From contig OZ255841.1 in assembly GCA_965277835.1 (NCBI GenBank), positions 1,426,001-1,490,000 of the forward strand: a DNA stretch of 64,000 nucleotides, read 5' to 3'. The DNA comes from Arcticimaribacter sp965277835. GTDB taxonomy: Bacteria; Bacteroidota; Bacteroidia; Flavobacteriales; Flavobacteriaceae. How positions within the stretch are numbered: position 1 is the first letter of the stretch; every line of letters begins with the position of its first letter. A program made the position numbers and the translations under genes. Under the pieces are notes generated by a model. The model had not been told where the DNA came from, ran no database searches, and saw only the letters and a list, made by a program, of their open reading frames with translations. Shown in pieces: positions 8,869 through 17,453 of the stretch.

Positions 8869-10254
8869 CTACTTCGTCAAAATCCAAAACTCCCACGGGC
8901 GCATTCTATATTCGTAGCTTTCGGAGAGTATTTTCTTTTTCCCATCTTCAAAACGTTTAAACACACCATTATAGGGCGACGTATATCCTATATGGGCGTT
9001 ACTAAGGTTACCAATAAACATAATAGTATCTCCTAATTTAGTGCGCTCAAAAGCAAGTACGCTTTCGTCTCTCGAGGTTTTTATACGGGTATACGTCCCT
9101 CGACCTTCTCCGCTAGACAAGGCTATGTGTTCGGTCTTTAGTTTTCCTAATTGTTCTAATAACTTAAAGGTCTTACCTGCTACTTTTGGAAAACTGTCTT
9201 TCTCGAAAAATAATAATCTTTTGTTCAAATCGTACTCTACACCGCTATATACCAAGGGCATCCCCGGCGCAAGGTAGTTCAGTGCCAAAATCGCGTCTGC
9301 AGCCTCGCCAAAACTCTCTTCAACTGTGCCATTCCAAGAATTTTCATCGTGATTACTAATGAAATTCACTAAAATATTATGCTCATTATAGGCTTCAAAA
9401 ATTTTATTTGTGTGTGCATCCCAGTCAGATACATTTTTCTTTCCGTGTACAATATCTTTAAGTAAATGATGCCCTGGCCAATCGTACGATGCATCGAATA
9501 AGTCTATTAGTTCTAATCCCCCAGGGTGGTTAATATCGGTTTCGGCTAATAAAAAAACAGGTTTTATGCTTCGCATTGCTGCAAAGGTTTTTGTGTAAAA
9601 CTCCATAGGAACAGCATAGGCTTGGTCAACCCTGTACCCATCGATATTTACTTCTTTTACCCAATAGAGCATTGCTTCGCGCATTGCCTCGCGCATATCC
9701 ATATTATCATAATTCAAGTCGGCAACGTCTGTCCACCCAAACGATTCTCCGGTAAAAGGATTTATAGGGTCTATTATTTCGCCTGCCTCATTTTGCAAAT
9801 AATATTCAGGGTGGTTTTCAATCCAATGGTTATCCCAACCCGTATGCCCTGGAACCCAGTCCAAAATAACATAAATACCTAGGCTGTGTGCCTTATCTAC
9901 CAATGCTTTTAAATCGTCTAATGTGCCAAACTCTGGGTTTACGCCTTTATAGTCCGAAACCGCATAGTAACTACCCAAGGGCCCTTTGCTTTTTGTAGTC
10001 GAAATTGGGTTAATAGGCATTAACCAAAGTATTTTAACTCCCATTGCTTGCAGTTTAGGGAGGTCTTTTGCAAAAGCGTTGAATGTTCCTTCGGGAGAGT
10101 ATTGCCTAATATTTGCCTCATATAAAATACCTTGAGCCATATCGGCTTTAGTTATCGGAGGGAGTTCCTTAACTACTGGACTAGTAACAGTCTTTGTAGG
10201 GTTTTTACATGAAAAAAGAACGAATGCAAAAAATAGTATTATTATATTTTTCAT
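8869..10254 (-). CDS. Alpha-amylase family (GH13) lipoprotein
   Basis: A glycoside hydrolase of family 13 acting on alpha-glucans. A lipobox 'VLFSCKN' places the lipid-anchored Cys at about residue 16. The conserved GH13 regions are visible: region I 'ILDWVPGHTG', region II 'GYRVDQAY' (nucleophile Asp), region III 'LLAETD' (acid/base Glu) and region IV 'FISNHDEN'. The C-terminal beta domain is short, and the total of 461 residues fits a minimal A/B/C enzyme. No susC/susD genes accompany it, so it is not in a classical polysaccharide-utilisation locus. It lies 81 bp upstream of the cupin gene. Confidence 0.93.
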   Translation of the reverse strand: MKNIIILFFAFVLFSCKNPTKTVTSPVVKELPPITKADMAQGILYEANIRQYSPEGTFNAFAKDLPKLQAMGVKILWLMPINPISTTKSKGPLGSYYAVSDYKGVNPEFGTLDDLKALVDKAHSLGIYVILDWVPGHTGWDNHWIENHPEYYLQNEAGEIIDPINPFTGESFGWTDVADLNYDNMDMREAMREAMLYWVKEVNIDGYRVDQAYAVPMEFYTKTFAAMRSIKPVFLLAETDINHPGGLELIDLFDASYDWPGHHLLKDIVHGKKNVSDWDAHTNKIFEAYNEHNILVNFISNHDENSWNGTVEESFGEAADAILALNYLAPGMPLVYSGVEYDLNKRLLFFEKDSFPKVAGKTFKLLEQLGKLKTEHIALSSGEGRGTYTRIKTSRDESVLAFERTKLGDTIMFIGNLSNAHIGYTSPYNGVFKRFEDGKKKILSESYEYRMRPWEFWILTK

Positions 10255-10308
10255 TTGAGAATGTTTAAACGTCCAATATAAGAAATGTAACCGAATTAAA
10301 AGATGCTT

Positions 10309-10632
10309 TTATTCTTCTGGAGCAAGTTGTACTTTTAGTCCATCTAATTCGGGCGTTATTGGTATTTGACAACCCAAACGGCTGTTTTCTTGAACGTTAA
10401 ATGCCTCGGCTAACATCGATTCTTCATCGAAAGACATTTCGGGGAGAGACGATTCCGATAGAATATAGCATTGGCAAGAAGCACACATAGCCATACCACC
10501 ACAAATACCTTCAACGGGGAGTTCATAAGATTTACAAACCTCCATTAGGTTCATTGCCATATCGGTTGGGGCTTCGAGGTCATGTGGTTTTCCCTCTCTA
10601 TCTATAATAGTTATTGTTATATCTTGGCTCAA
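10309..10632 (-). CDS. [2Fe-2S] ferredoxin (adrenodoxin type)
   Basis: A 107-residue plant/adrenodoxin-type ferredoxin. The cluster ligands show as 'CGGMAMCASC' (C-x5-C-x2-C) plus a later Cys in 'RLGCQIPI', with a spare Cys in 'ASCQC'. It carries single electrons, possibly from the ferredoxin-NADP reductase at 5040, for biosynthetic or Fe-S assembly reactions. It follows the NifU-like gene by 12 bp and Mrp just before that, forming an Fe-S maturation group mrp-nfu-fdx. Confidence 0.94.
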   Translation of the reverse strand: MSQDITITIIDREGKPHDLEAPTDMAMNLMEVCKSYELPVEGICGGMAMCASCQCYILSESSLPEMSFDEESMLAEAFNVQENSRLGCQIPITPELDGLKVQLAPEE

Positions 10633-10644
10633 GCTAATAGAAAA

Positions 10645-10887
10645 TTAATCGTCTATATTAACCACTTTTTCAATTTGTGGAACATACTTTTTAACAGTCA
10701 TTTCTACACCCGACTTCAAGGTCATCTGGTTTACCGAACAGCCCACACAAGCGCCATGAAGTTTTATATTTACAACGCGGTCGTCTTCAATTGAGACTAA
10801 CGAAATATCACCACCGTCTGCGGCTAAAAAAGGGCGTATTTCATCTAATGCTAAAAGTACCTTATCTTTAATTTCAACTGCATTCAT
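10645..10887 (-). CDS. NifU-like (Nfu) Fe-S scaffold domain protein
   Basis: A single NifU C-terminal domain of about 80 residues that binds and transfers Fe-S clusters through the CxxC in 'GACVGCSVN'; 'LAADGGDISLV' is the usual helix-strand before it. I chose the ATG at 10887, 5 bp after the mrp stop, which gives 'MNAVEIKDKV'. An in-frame ATG at 10914 would add nine non-conserved residues and overlap mrp by 22 bp. It is co-transcribed with mrp and the ferredoxin. Confidence 0.92.
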   Translation of the reverse strand: MNAVEIKDKVLLALDEIRPFLAADGGDISLVSIEDDRVVNIKLHGACVGCSVNQMTLKSGVEMTVKKYVPQIEKVVNIDD

Positions 10888-10892
10888 AGTTT

Positions 10893-12026
10893 CTATTTTT
10901 TTATGGCGGAACATCCCGACAATGTTGTTATTTTAACAGCTTGTGTTGGCGGCAAATTATCATTACGTTTAATTACTTGAGTTACCATATTCTGAGTAAT
11001 GACTTTCACTGCCTCAGAAACAGCTGTTTTGTTTTGAAGTGCCGCAGGGCGACCCACATCGGCTGCTTCGCGAACACTTTGCACTAATGGTATTTCTCCC
11101 AAGAAAGGTACTTGCGTGTCTTCTGCAAGATTCTTAGCCCCTTCTTTACCAAATATATAATACTTATTATTAGGCAATTCTTCTGGCGTAAAATATGCCA
11201 TATTTTCTACTATTCCCAAAACGGGAACTTTTATACTGTCTTGCTTAAACATTGCTATTCCCTTTCTTGCATCGGCAAGGGCAACATTTTGAGGCGTGCT
11301 AACCACAACTGCCCCACTAATTGGAAGCGATTGAACAATACTCAAATGAATATCCCCTGTACCTGGAGGTAAATCAATTAACAAAAAATCGAGCTCTCCC
11401 CATGCGGCATCAAAAATCATTTGATTCAATGCTTTTGACGCCATTGGTCCTCTCCAAATAACAGCTTGGTCGGGCTCCGTAAAAAATCCTATAGAAAGTA
11501 CTTTAACGCCGTAGTTTTCAATAGGCTCCATTTTTGATTTTCCATCTATCGTTACAGAAAGCGGGCGCGCGCCTTCCATATCTAACATAGTTGGAATAGA
11601 TGGCCCGTAAATATCTGCATCTAAAAGCCCTACTTGAAACCCCATTTGGGCTAATGTCACCGCAATATTCGATGCTACTGTAGATTTTCCTACGCCTCCC
11701 TTCCCCGATGAAATAGCAATTATGGAACTAATACCCTCGATAGGTTGTCCTTTTATAAGTGTGTCTTTAGGTGCTGGTGCTTCTACTTTTATATTTATTT
11801 TAATTTTAGCCTTATTATAAACTTGAGCATGAATACTCTTTAAAATCTCTACCTCTAGTTTTTTACGTGCTTGAAGGCTAGGATTTTTAAGAACAATATC
11901 AATTACAACCTCATCTCCAAAAACAACAATATTTTTAAGTGCTCCACTTACTACTAAGTTTTGCCCTTCACCCGGAGCGGTTAGTTTTTCAAGAACATCT
12001 TGTACTGCTTGTTTTGAAATATTCAT
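10893..12026 (-). CDS. Mrp/ApbC-type Fe-S carrier ATPase
   Basis: A P-loop ATPase thought to load or carry Fe-S clusters. An N-terminal MIP18/DUF59 domain (about 1-85) is followed by a ParA-like domain with deviant Walker A 'SSGKGGVGKST' near 108 and 'LLIDLPPGTGD'. Bacterial ApbC and eukaryotic Nbp35 bridge a cluster with a C-terminal CxxC. Here the equivalent segment reads 'ENMAYFTPEELPNNKYY', and the only Cys in the protein is near the end ('LSGCSAIKK'). The 377-residue length is normal. It heads mrp-nfu-fdx. Confidence 0.93.
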   Translation of the reverse strand: MNISKQAVQDVLEKLTAPGEGQNLVVSGALKNIVVFGDEVVIDIVLKNPSLQARKKLEVEILKSIHAQVYNKAKIKINIKVEAPAPKDTLIKGQPIEGISSIIAISSGKGGVGKSTVASNIAVTLAQMGFQVGLLDADIYGPSIPTMLDMEGARPLSVTIDGKSKMEPIENYGVKVLSIGFFTEPDQAVIWRGPMASKALNQMIFDAAWGELDFLLIDLPPGTGDIHLSIVQSLPISGAVVVSTPQNVALADARKGIAMFKQDSIKVPVLGIVENMAYFTPEELPNNKYYIFGKEGAKNLAEDTQVPFLGEIPLVQSVREAADVGRPAALQNKTAVSEAVKVITQNMVTQVIKRNDNLPPTQAVKITTLSGCSAIKK

Positions 12027-12095
12027 TTAGCTATAATTCTTTTTATATTTAATCTATGACTACAAATATACTGTACTCTACTGAGATGTGAAAGT

Positions 12096-12449
12096 TTACA
12101 CCTCATCCTCTATTGCGGGTAAATTATCATTAGGATTCCATAGGTGTTTATCAAAATTAACAATTTGATTGTTTTTTATTTTAACCCCTTCATTCTCTAA
12201 TAATTGTTGCATAAGATTAGTACCGTCAAAATGATGTTTACCCGTGAGCATTCCTACACGATTAACAACTCTATGCGCCGGAATATCTTCTTTAAGATGC
12301 GAGGCGTTCATTGCCCAACCTACCATGCGAGCACTTTGGGGAGAACCCAAATAACGAGCAATTAATCCGTACGAACAGACATATCCAAATGGTATTTGAC
12401 GTACAACATTATACACACGTTCAAAAAAATTCAATTCAGAGGGCTTCAT
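12096..12449 (-). CDS. Alkyltransferase-like protein (ATL), MGMT fold
   Basis: This belongs to the O6-alkylguanine-DNA alkyltransferase fold family, with the helix-turn-helix 'GLIARYLGSPQSARMVGWAM'. The active-site motif that is PCHRV in true alkyltransferases reads 'IPAHRVVNRVG', so the alkyl-accepting cysteine is alanine. Such ATL proteins bind O6-alkylguanine and hand the lesion to nucleotide excision repair rather than reversing it. The length (117) fits the ATL class. Its start overlaps the end of trmB by 14 bp, implying coupled translation. Confidence 0.9.
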   Translation of the reverse strand: MKPSELNFFERVYNVVRQIPFGYVCSYGLIARYLGSPQSARMVGWAMNASHLKEDIPAHRVVNRVGMLTGKHHFDGTNLMQQLLENEGVKIKNNQIVNFDKHLWNPNDNLPAIEDEV

Positions 12450-13128
12450 GTTTCTTAGGAAGTTGAAATTTTAAATATGTAATGGGTTTATTCTCTTTTA
12501 AATATATACTTTCATAATGTGTTTGTACCGCAGTAACTTGCTCTGGTGCATGCGGATTATTATATATGTTGTGGTGTGCATAAGACACTTCTATCCCCAT
12601 ACCTTGCAATAACCCCAAAGTATAGCCATACATATATTCGCTATCCGTTTTTAAATGAATAAACCCACTTGGTTTAAGTATATTCTTATATTTTTTTAAA
12701 AAAAACGGATTGGTTAATCGGTGTTTAGTGCGTTTAAATTTAATTTGTGGATCGGGAAAGGTAATCCAAATCTCATCTATTTCATTTGTTTCAAAAAGAT
12801 GTTCTACCAATTCTATCTGGGTGCGAATAAAAGCTACATTTTTCAACCCTAGGTTTAGCGACTCTTTAGCCCCTGCCCAAAACCTAGCGCCTTTTAAGTC
12901 AATTCCAATAAAGTTCTTATCAGGGTTTTCTTGTGCTAAATAAACTGAGTATTCTCCTTTACCGCATCCTAATTCAAGAACAATAGGATTGTTATTCTTA
13001 AAAAAATCTGAACTCCACTTGCCTTTAAGCTTAAATATCCCTTCAACCAATTCCGCTCTATTCGGTTGAATTACATTTGAGAACGTTAAATTCTGATTAA
13101 ACCGTTTTAGTTTGTTCTTACTACCCAA
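12436..13128 (-). CDS. trmB: tRNA (guanine-N7-)-methyltransferase
   Basis: TrmB makes m7G46 in tRNA using S-adenosylmethionine. The SAM motif I is 'VLELGCGKGEYSV' (about 50-62), followed by 'NFIGIDLKGARFW'. The TrmB signature 'WITFPDPQIKFKRTKHRL' and 'HLKTDSEYMYGY' are present. At 230 residues it is full length. It is followed by the ATL gene with a 14-bp overlap and is separated from the histidine kinase by 46 bp. Confidence 0.95.
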   Translation of the reverse strand: MGSKNKLKRFNQNLTFSNVIQPNRAELVEGIFKLKGKWSSDFFKNNNPIVLELGCGKGEYSVYLAQENPDKNFIGIDLKGARFWAGAKESLNLGLKNVAFIRTQIELVEHLFETNEIDEIWITFPDPQIKFKRTKHRLTNPFFLKKYKNILKPSGFIHLKTDSEYMYGYTLGLLQGMGIEVSYAHHNIYNNPHAPEQVTAVQTHYESIYLKENKPITYLKFQLPKKHEAL

Positions 13129-13174
13129 AACATATTTTTTTTAACCCTAAAAATAGATAAATATTATTGTTTTG

Positions 13175-14227
13175 CTACTTCGCCTTAGATAAAGAAAAAG
13201 AAAATTCTGAGCCTACATCATAAGTACTCTCTACATAAATTTTTTCGTGATGCGCTTCTATCAAATGTTTTACTATTGCAAGCCCTAAACCCGAGCCGCC
13301 TTCATCCCTATTCCTAGCTTTATCTACTCTATAAAAACGTTCAAATAGTCTAGGTATGTGTTTCGCTTTAATTCCTTTTCCGTTATCTATAATCCTTACT
13401 AAAAGTTTTTGTTTATTTAATAGTTCTACTAAGACTTCTGTTGTTCCATCTTGAACCCCGTATTTCAAAGAATTAATAATTAGGTTTGTTATTACTTGCG
13501 AAATTCTTTTTCTATCGGCAAATACCCATAACTCCTTTTTAATAGTTTTGTCAAAAAGCAGGTTAATATTTTTTTCTTGAGCAGGGATTTCCATAAGCCC
13601 CAAAACCTCTTCGATTAATACATATAAATCAAAACGATCAAATTTAATTGTAGTCACTCCAGACTCAATTTTAGTTATCAAATCTAGGTCCGAAACAATA
13701 TGGTTTAAACGATCAATGCCTTGTACTGCTTTCTTCAAATATTTTTTAGATACTTTTTTATCTTCAATAGCACCGTCTAACAAAGTTAGCACATAGCTTT
13801 CGACTGTAAAAAGAGGGGTTTTTAGTTCGTGAGCGACATTACCAATAAATTCTTTTCTATAGTTTGCTTTTTCTTTAAGTAGCTGAATCTCTAACCTACT
13901 CTTTTTTGCAAACTCTTCTATGCTCAAAGTTAATGACTGTGCATCCTTTTCGAGAGACTTAGATTTTAAAGTAGCTCCTTGGTTATAAAACTCATCGTAT
14001 AACGCTTTTACTTTAGAGAAAATATAACGTTCAATATGGTATTGTACTAAAGCCAAACAAAGCAAGAAAAAAATTAAAAATGAAATTATAATAACCGTTT
14101 TAGGATACTTAAATTCAATTGTAAATCCACCTACATAATAAAATAAAACCGCAAACAAACAGCCCAATACACTTATAAAGAATGTAATGATAAATGCCGT
14201 TTTAAATCTTGTGAGTTTTTTAATCAA
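13175..14227 (-). CDS. Sensor histidine kinase, PhoR-like
   Basis: An inner-membrane sensor with two N-terminal transmembrane segments (about 10-32 and 42-62) and almost no periplasmic loop, so it probably senses a membrane or protein partner. The dimerisation/phospho-acceptor motif is 'NVAHELKTPL'; the ATPase domain shows the N-box 'NLIINSLKYG', 'DNGKGI' and 'GGSGLGLAI'. It overlaps the response regulator start-to-stop by 4 bp. The domain layout resembles PhoR without its PAS domain, so phosphate sensing is plausible but not shown. Confidence 0.93.
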   Translation of the reverse strand: MIKKLTRFKTAFIITFFISVLGCLFAVLFYYVGGFTIEFKYPKTVIIISFLIFFLLCLALVQYHIERYIFSKVKALYDEFYNQGATLKSKSLEKDAQSLTLSIEEFAKKSRLEIQLLKEKANYRKEFIGNVAHELKTPLFTVESYVLTLLDGAIEDKKVSKKYLKKAVQGIDRLNHIVSDLDLITKIESGVTTIKFDRFDLYVLIEEVLGLMEIPAQEKNINLLFDKTIKKELWVFADRKRISQVITNLIINSLKYGVQDGTTEVLVELLNKQKLLVRIIDNGKGIKAKHIPRLFERFYRVDKARNRDEGGSGLGLAIVKHLIEAHHEKIYVESTYDVGSEFSFSLSKAK

Positions 14228-14916
14228 TGGTTTTCTTTAATAACAAACTTATATCCTACGCCTTTAACTGTTTTGAAATGAGAGTCTCCCATTTTTTCTC
14301 TCAATTTTCTAATATGAACGTCAATAGTTCTATCGCCAACCACAACATCATTACCCCAAATGTGTTTTAATATTTGCTCCCTCTTAAAAACTTTATCGGG
14401 CTGTGAGGCTAGTAAACATAATAATTCAAATTCTTTTTTAGGAAGCATAATTTCTTCTCCTTCAAGGGTTACTTTATATGTTTCTAAATCGATAATAAGG
14501 TTATTGTATATAATTGTAGCGTCCTCCTTTTGTTTAAGAAAACGTCTAAGTAAGGCATTTACTTTCGATATTAATAATTTGGGTTTAATGGGTTTATTTA
14601 CATAATCATCGGCTCCTACATCAAAAGCAGCTACATGGGAGTAGTCTTCGCTTCGAGCCGATAAAAACATAATTATTGTGTCTTGAAAACGGGGGTCGCT
14701 TCTTAAATTTTCGCACGTCTCAATACCATCCATAACAGGCATCATCACATCTAATATAATTAGGTGAGGTGTAATTTCTTTTGCTCGTCTCAATGCTTCT
14801 TCTCCATTACGCGCCGAAAAAACTTGATACCCTTCTTTCGAAAGATTATAGGTTAAAATTTCAATAATGTCAGGTTCATCATCAACTAATAAAATTTTTA
14901 TTTTCTCTTTTTCCAT
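14224..14916 (-). CDS. Response regulator, OmpR/PhoB family
   Basis: A receiver domain (acidic pocket 'DDEPD', phospho-acceptor Asp in 'LDVMMP', Lys in 'VNKPIKP') is joined to a winged-helix DNA-binding domain ('KREQILKHIWG', 'VDVHIRKLREKMG', 'VKGVGYKF'). At 230 residues it is full length. It overlaps the downstream kinase gene by 4 bp, and both are transcribed away from the LuxE-like gene. A -7-like element lies at 14961-14968. Confidence 0.95.
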   Translation of the reverse strand: MEKEKIKILLVDDEPDIIEILTYNLSKEGYQVFSARNGEEALRRAKEITPHLIILDVMMPVMDGIETCENLRSDPRFQDTIIMFLSARSEDYSHVAAFDVGADDYVNKPIKPKLLISKVNALLRRFLKQKEDATIIYNNLIIDLETYKVTLEGEEIMLPKKEFELLCLLASQPDKVFKREQILKHIWGNDVVVGDRTIDVHIRKLREKMGDSHFKTVKGVGYKFVIKENH

Positions 14917-14960
14917 TTCTTATTCTAATTCCAAGATTATATTTAAAAACCTTGATACTT

Positions 14961-14968
14961 CAAATTTA
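14961..14968 (-). promoter_or_regulatory. Possible -7 element of two-component operon
   Basis: CAAATTTA on the plus strand reads TAAATTTG on the minus strand, a perfect TAnnTTTG about 45 bp upstream of the response-regulator ATG. No good -33 TTG was found at the usual distance. Confidence 0.35.
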
Positions 14969-15020
14969 ATAATAAAAGTGACTGTTTTGTAGTTCTTAAT
15001 AATTTGTTCATATTAGAAAA

Positions 15021-15040
15021 TAAACCTTAGCAAAGGTTTA
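15021..15040. promoter_or_regulatory. Dyad operator upstream of LuxE-like gene
   Basis: TAAACCTT-AGCA-AAGGTTTA is a perfect 8-bp inverted repeat with a 4-bp centre. It lies 11 bp upstream of the -7-like element at 15052 and between two divergent genes. It has the size of a homodimeric regulator site; the regulator is unknown. Confidence 0.5.
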
Positions 15041-15051
15041 TAAGAATTAGA

Positions 15052-15059
15052 TAAATTTG
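15052..15059 (+). promoter_or_regulatory. -7 element of LuxE-like gene
   Basis: TAAATTTG matches TAnnTTTG exactly and ends 5 bp before the ATG at 15065. Transcription would start at or within a base or two of the start codon, so the mRNA may be leaderless. Confidence 0.45.
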
Positions 15060-15064
15060 AACTT

Positions 15065-16048
15065 ATGAATAATTCTGCATTAAAGTTTTGGAATATAAAT
15101 TCAAAATCCGATTTCGAAACATGTGCAATGCAAACTTTTATCAATCAATATAAATATAATAAGGTTTATCGGTCGTACTGCGATTTAATCAATGTTAACC
15201 CATCTGATATAGCCTCAGTCGATAAAATTCCTTTCTTGCCTATTTCTTTTTTTAAATCTCATGCCGTCAAAAGTTTTTCTGAAGACGCCCAGCTTGTATT
15301 CCAATCTAGCGGCACTACAGGCACGCTACCCTCTAAACATTTCTTACATAGTGCAAATGCCTATGAGCAAAGTTTTACTAAAGCATTCCAGTTATTTTAT
15401 GGAGCCCCTAAAAATTTTGCAATTTTAGCATTACTCCCATCGTATTTAGATCGAGGAGATTCTTCTCTGGTGTATATGGTAAACCACTTAATAAAAAAAA
15501 GCACACATGCTAAAAGTGGGTTTTACCTCCACGATTTTAAATCTTTAAAACAAACTATTGACGAACTCGAAAAAGCAAAACAACCCACTCTTCTATTGGG
15601 CGTAAGTTTTGCTCTTCTTGATTTTATAGAACAGTTTGATTTTAACCTACACTATACTACTGTAATGGAAACAGGGGGGATGAAAGGAAAACGCAAAGAA
15701 TTAATTCGCGAAGATCTTCATCAACAATTATCTAAAGGGTTTGGTGTAAAACACATTCACTCTGAATATGGCATGACAGAACTTTTATCACAGGCATATT
15801 CTAAAGGGCATGGAGTTTTTAGTTGTCCCCCTTGGATGAAAGTATATACCCGAGATACTAGCGATCCATTTACTAACACAAAAGTAGGTAGCATTGGTTC
15901 TATTAATGTTATTGATTTGGCAAACCAAGAATCTTGTGCATTTATTGCAACCCAAGATTTGGGTAGAATTATTTCAGACAATCAATTTGAAGTACTCGGA
16001 AGGGTAGATTATTCGGATGTAAGGGGATGTAATTTATTGGCTTATTAA
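15065..16048 (+). CDS. LuxE/PaaK-like acyltransferase
   Basis: An ANL-superfamily protein of the LuxE (acyl-protein synthetase) type, which activates a carboxylate with ATP and passes the acyl group to a protein or small acceptor. The ATP loop 'QSSGTTGT' lies at about residues 77-84, and 'METGGMKGKRKELIRE' and 'EYGMTELLSQAY' follow as in LuxE. No lux genes are nearby; in flavobacteria this gene stands alone and its acceptor is not known. At 327 residues it is complete. Its stop is interlocked with that of tyrS in a shared TTAA. Confidence 0.82.
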   Translation: MNNSALKFWNINSKSDFETCAMQTFINQYKYNKVYRSYCDLINVNPSDIASVDKIPFLPISFFKSHAVKSFSEDAQLVFQSSGTTGTLPSKHFLHSANAYEQSFTKAFQLFYGAPKNFAILALLPSYLDRGDSSLVYMVNHLIKKSTHAKSGFYLHDFKSLKQTIDELEKAKQPTLLLGVSFALLDFIEQFDFNLHYTTVMETGGMKGKRKELIREDLHQQLSKGFGVKHIHSEYGMTELLSQAYSKGHGVFSCPPWMKVYTRDTSDPFTNTKVGSIGSINVIDLANQESCAFIATQDLGRIISDNQFEVLGRVDYSDVRGCNLLAY

Positions 16049-17340
16049 ATAAAGCTAATTATATAATAGTTTTTCTTACCTCTTTGCAATAACACATAAG
16101 TATCATTTATTAAATCCTGCTTTGTGATTTTATAATCTTCTGTTACTTTAACTTTGTTAACAGATATTGAATTTTCTTTGAGTGCTCGCCTAGCTTCTCC
16201 ATTTGATTTTAAAAATTGTGTGTCCCCAGCCAAAGCATCAATAATGCCTATACCTTGTTCTAGTTTGTCTTTTAATAAATCCGCTTGAGGTACTCCTGCA
16301 AAGACATCTAAAAAGGTTGCATTATCTAAACTTTTAAGGTCTTCGGAAGTTGATTTTCCAAACAAAATTTGAGATGCTTTTTGCGCTTTTTCTAAATCTT
16401 GACTCGAATGAACCAAGAGCGTAACTTCTTCTGCTATTTTGTTTTGCAAAATTCTTAAATGCGGTGCTTTTTTATGCTCTACAATTAAAGCATTAATTTC
16501 TTTTTGATTAAGAAAAGTAAAAATCTTAATATAACTTTCTGCATCCGTATCAGACGCATTTAACCAATATTGATAAAATTTATAGGTCGATGTACGAGCT
16601 TTATCTAACCATATATTTTCGCCTTCTGATTTTCCAAACTTAGTCCCATCTGCTTTAGTAATTAAAGGGCATGTAATTGCATAAGCCTTTCCTCCTACTT
16701 TTCGCCGAATTAACTCCGTGCCTGTTGTAATATTACCCCACTGATCGCTTCCACCCATCTGAAGGGTACATTCTAAGTTTTTATATAAATGCAAAAAGTC
16801 ATACCCTTGAAGAAGTTGGTATGTAAACTCTGTGAAAGACATCCCCTCTTGAGATTCAGAACCTAAACGTTTCTTCACAGAATCTTTTGACATCATATAA
16901 TTAACCGTAATATGTTTGCCTATATCTCTCGAAAAATCAATTAAAGAATAATCTTTTGTCCAATCAAAATTGTTAACCAAAAGAGCCGCGTTCCCGTGCG
17001 AAGAATCGAAATCGAGAAATCGTTCTAATTGCGTTTTTATTCCAGTAATATTTTTATTTAAAGTCGCCTCGTCTAATAAATTACGCTCCACCGACTTGCC
17101 CGAAGGATCTCCAATCATACCCGTTGCTCCTCCAACTAAGGCAATAGGTCTATGCCCTGCCTTTTGAAAATGCATTAAAATCATAATTTGAACCAAACTT
17201 CCTATATGAAGAGAATCTGCAGTTGGGTCGAAACCAATATACCCTGAAGTCTTTTTCTCGTTGAGTTTATTTTCAGTTTCTGGCATTATATCGTGTAACA
17301 TCCCGCGCCATCTAAGTTCTTCAACAAAAGAATTTTTCAT
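16045..17340 (-). CDS. tyrS: Tyrosyl-tRNA synthetase
   Basis: A class I aminoacyl-tRNA synthetase charging tRNA-Tyr. The HIGH motif appears as 'LHIGSLV' (about 41-47) and KMSKS as 'KFGKSEG' (about 233). The tyrosine pocket shows 'YQLLQGYDFLHL' and 'QMGGSDQWGN'. A C-terminal S4 RNA-binding domain begins near residue 365 ('ARRALKENSISVNKVKV'). At 431 residues it is full length. It converges on the LuxE-like gene with 4-bp overlapping stops. Confidence 0.97.
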   Translation of the reverse strand: MKNSFVEELRWRGMLHDIMPETENKLNEKKTSGYIGFDPTADSLHIGSLVQIMILMHFQKAGHRPIALVGGATGMIGDPSGKSVERNLLDEATLNKNITGIKTQLERFLDFDSSHGNAALLVNNFDWTKDYSLIDFSRDIGKHITVNYMMSKDSVKKRLGSESQEGMSFTEFTYQLLQGYDFLHLYKNLECTLQMGGSDQWGNITTGTELIRRKVGGKAYAITCPLITKADGTKFGKSEGENIWLDKARTSTYKFYQYWLNASDTDAESYIKIFTFLNQKEINALIVEHKKAPHLRILQNKIAEEVTLLVHSSQDLEKAQKASQILFGKSTSEDLKSLDNATFLDVFAGVPQADLLKDKLEQGIGIIDALAGDTQFLKSNGEARRALKENSISVNKVKVTEDYKITKQDLINDTYVLLQRGKKNYYIISFI

Positions 17341-17391
17341 GTATGTGTTCTTATTTAATTTTAAATCTTAACCGAACTAATTTATATGAGA

Positions 17392-17399
17392 CAAAGATA
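17392..17399 (-). promoter_or_regulatory. Possible -7 element of tyrS
   Basis: CAAAGATA on the plus strand is TATCTTTG on the minus strand, a perfect TAnnTTTG about 50 bp upstream of the tyrS ATG. No clear -33 TTG is present. Confidence 0.35.
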
Positions 17400-17453
17400 G
17401 ATTTATAGAGGTTAATAAGAAAGGTAAAAATTAAAAACAGTATTTTTAACGCT

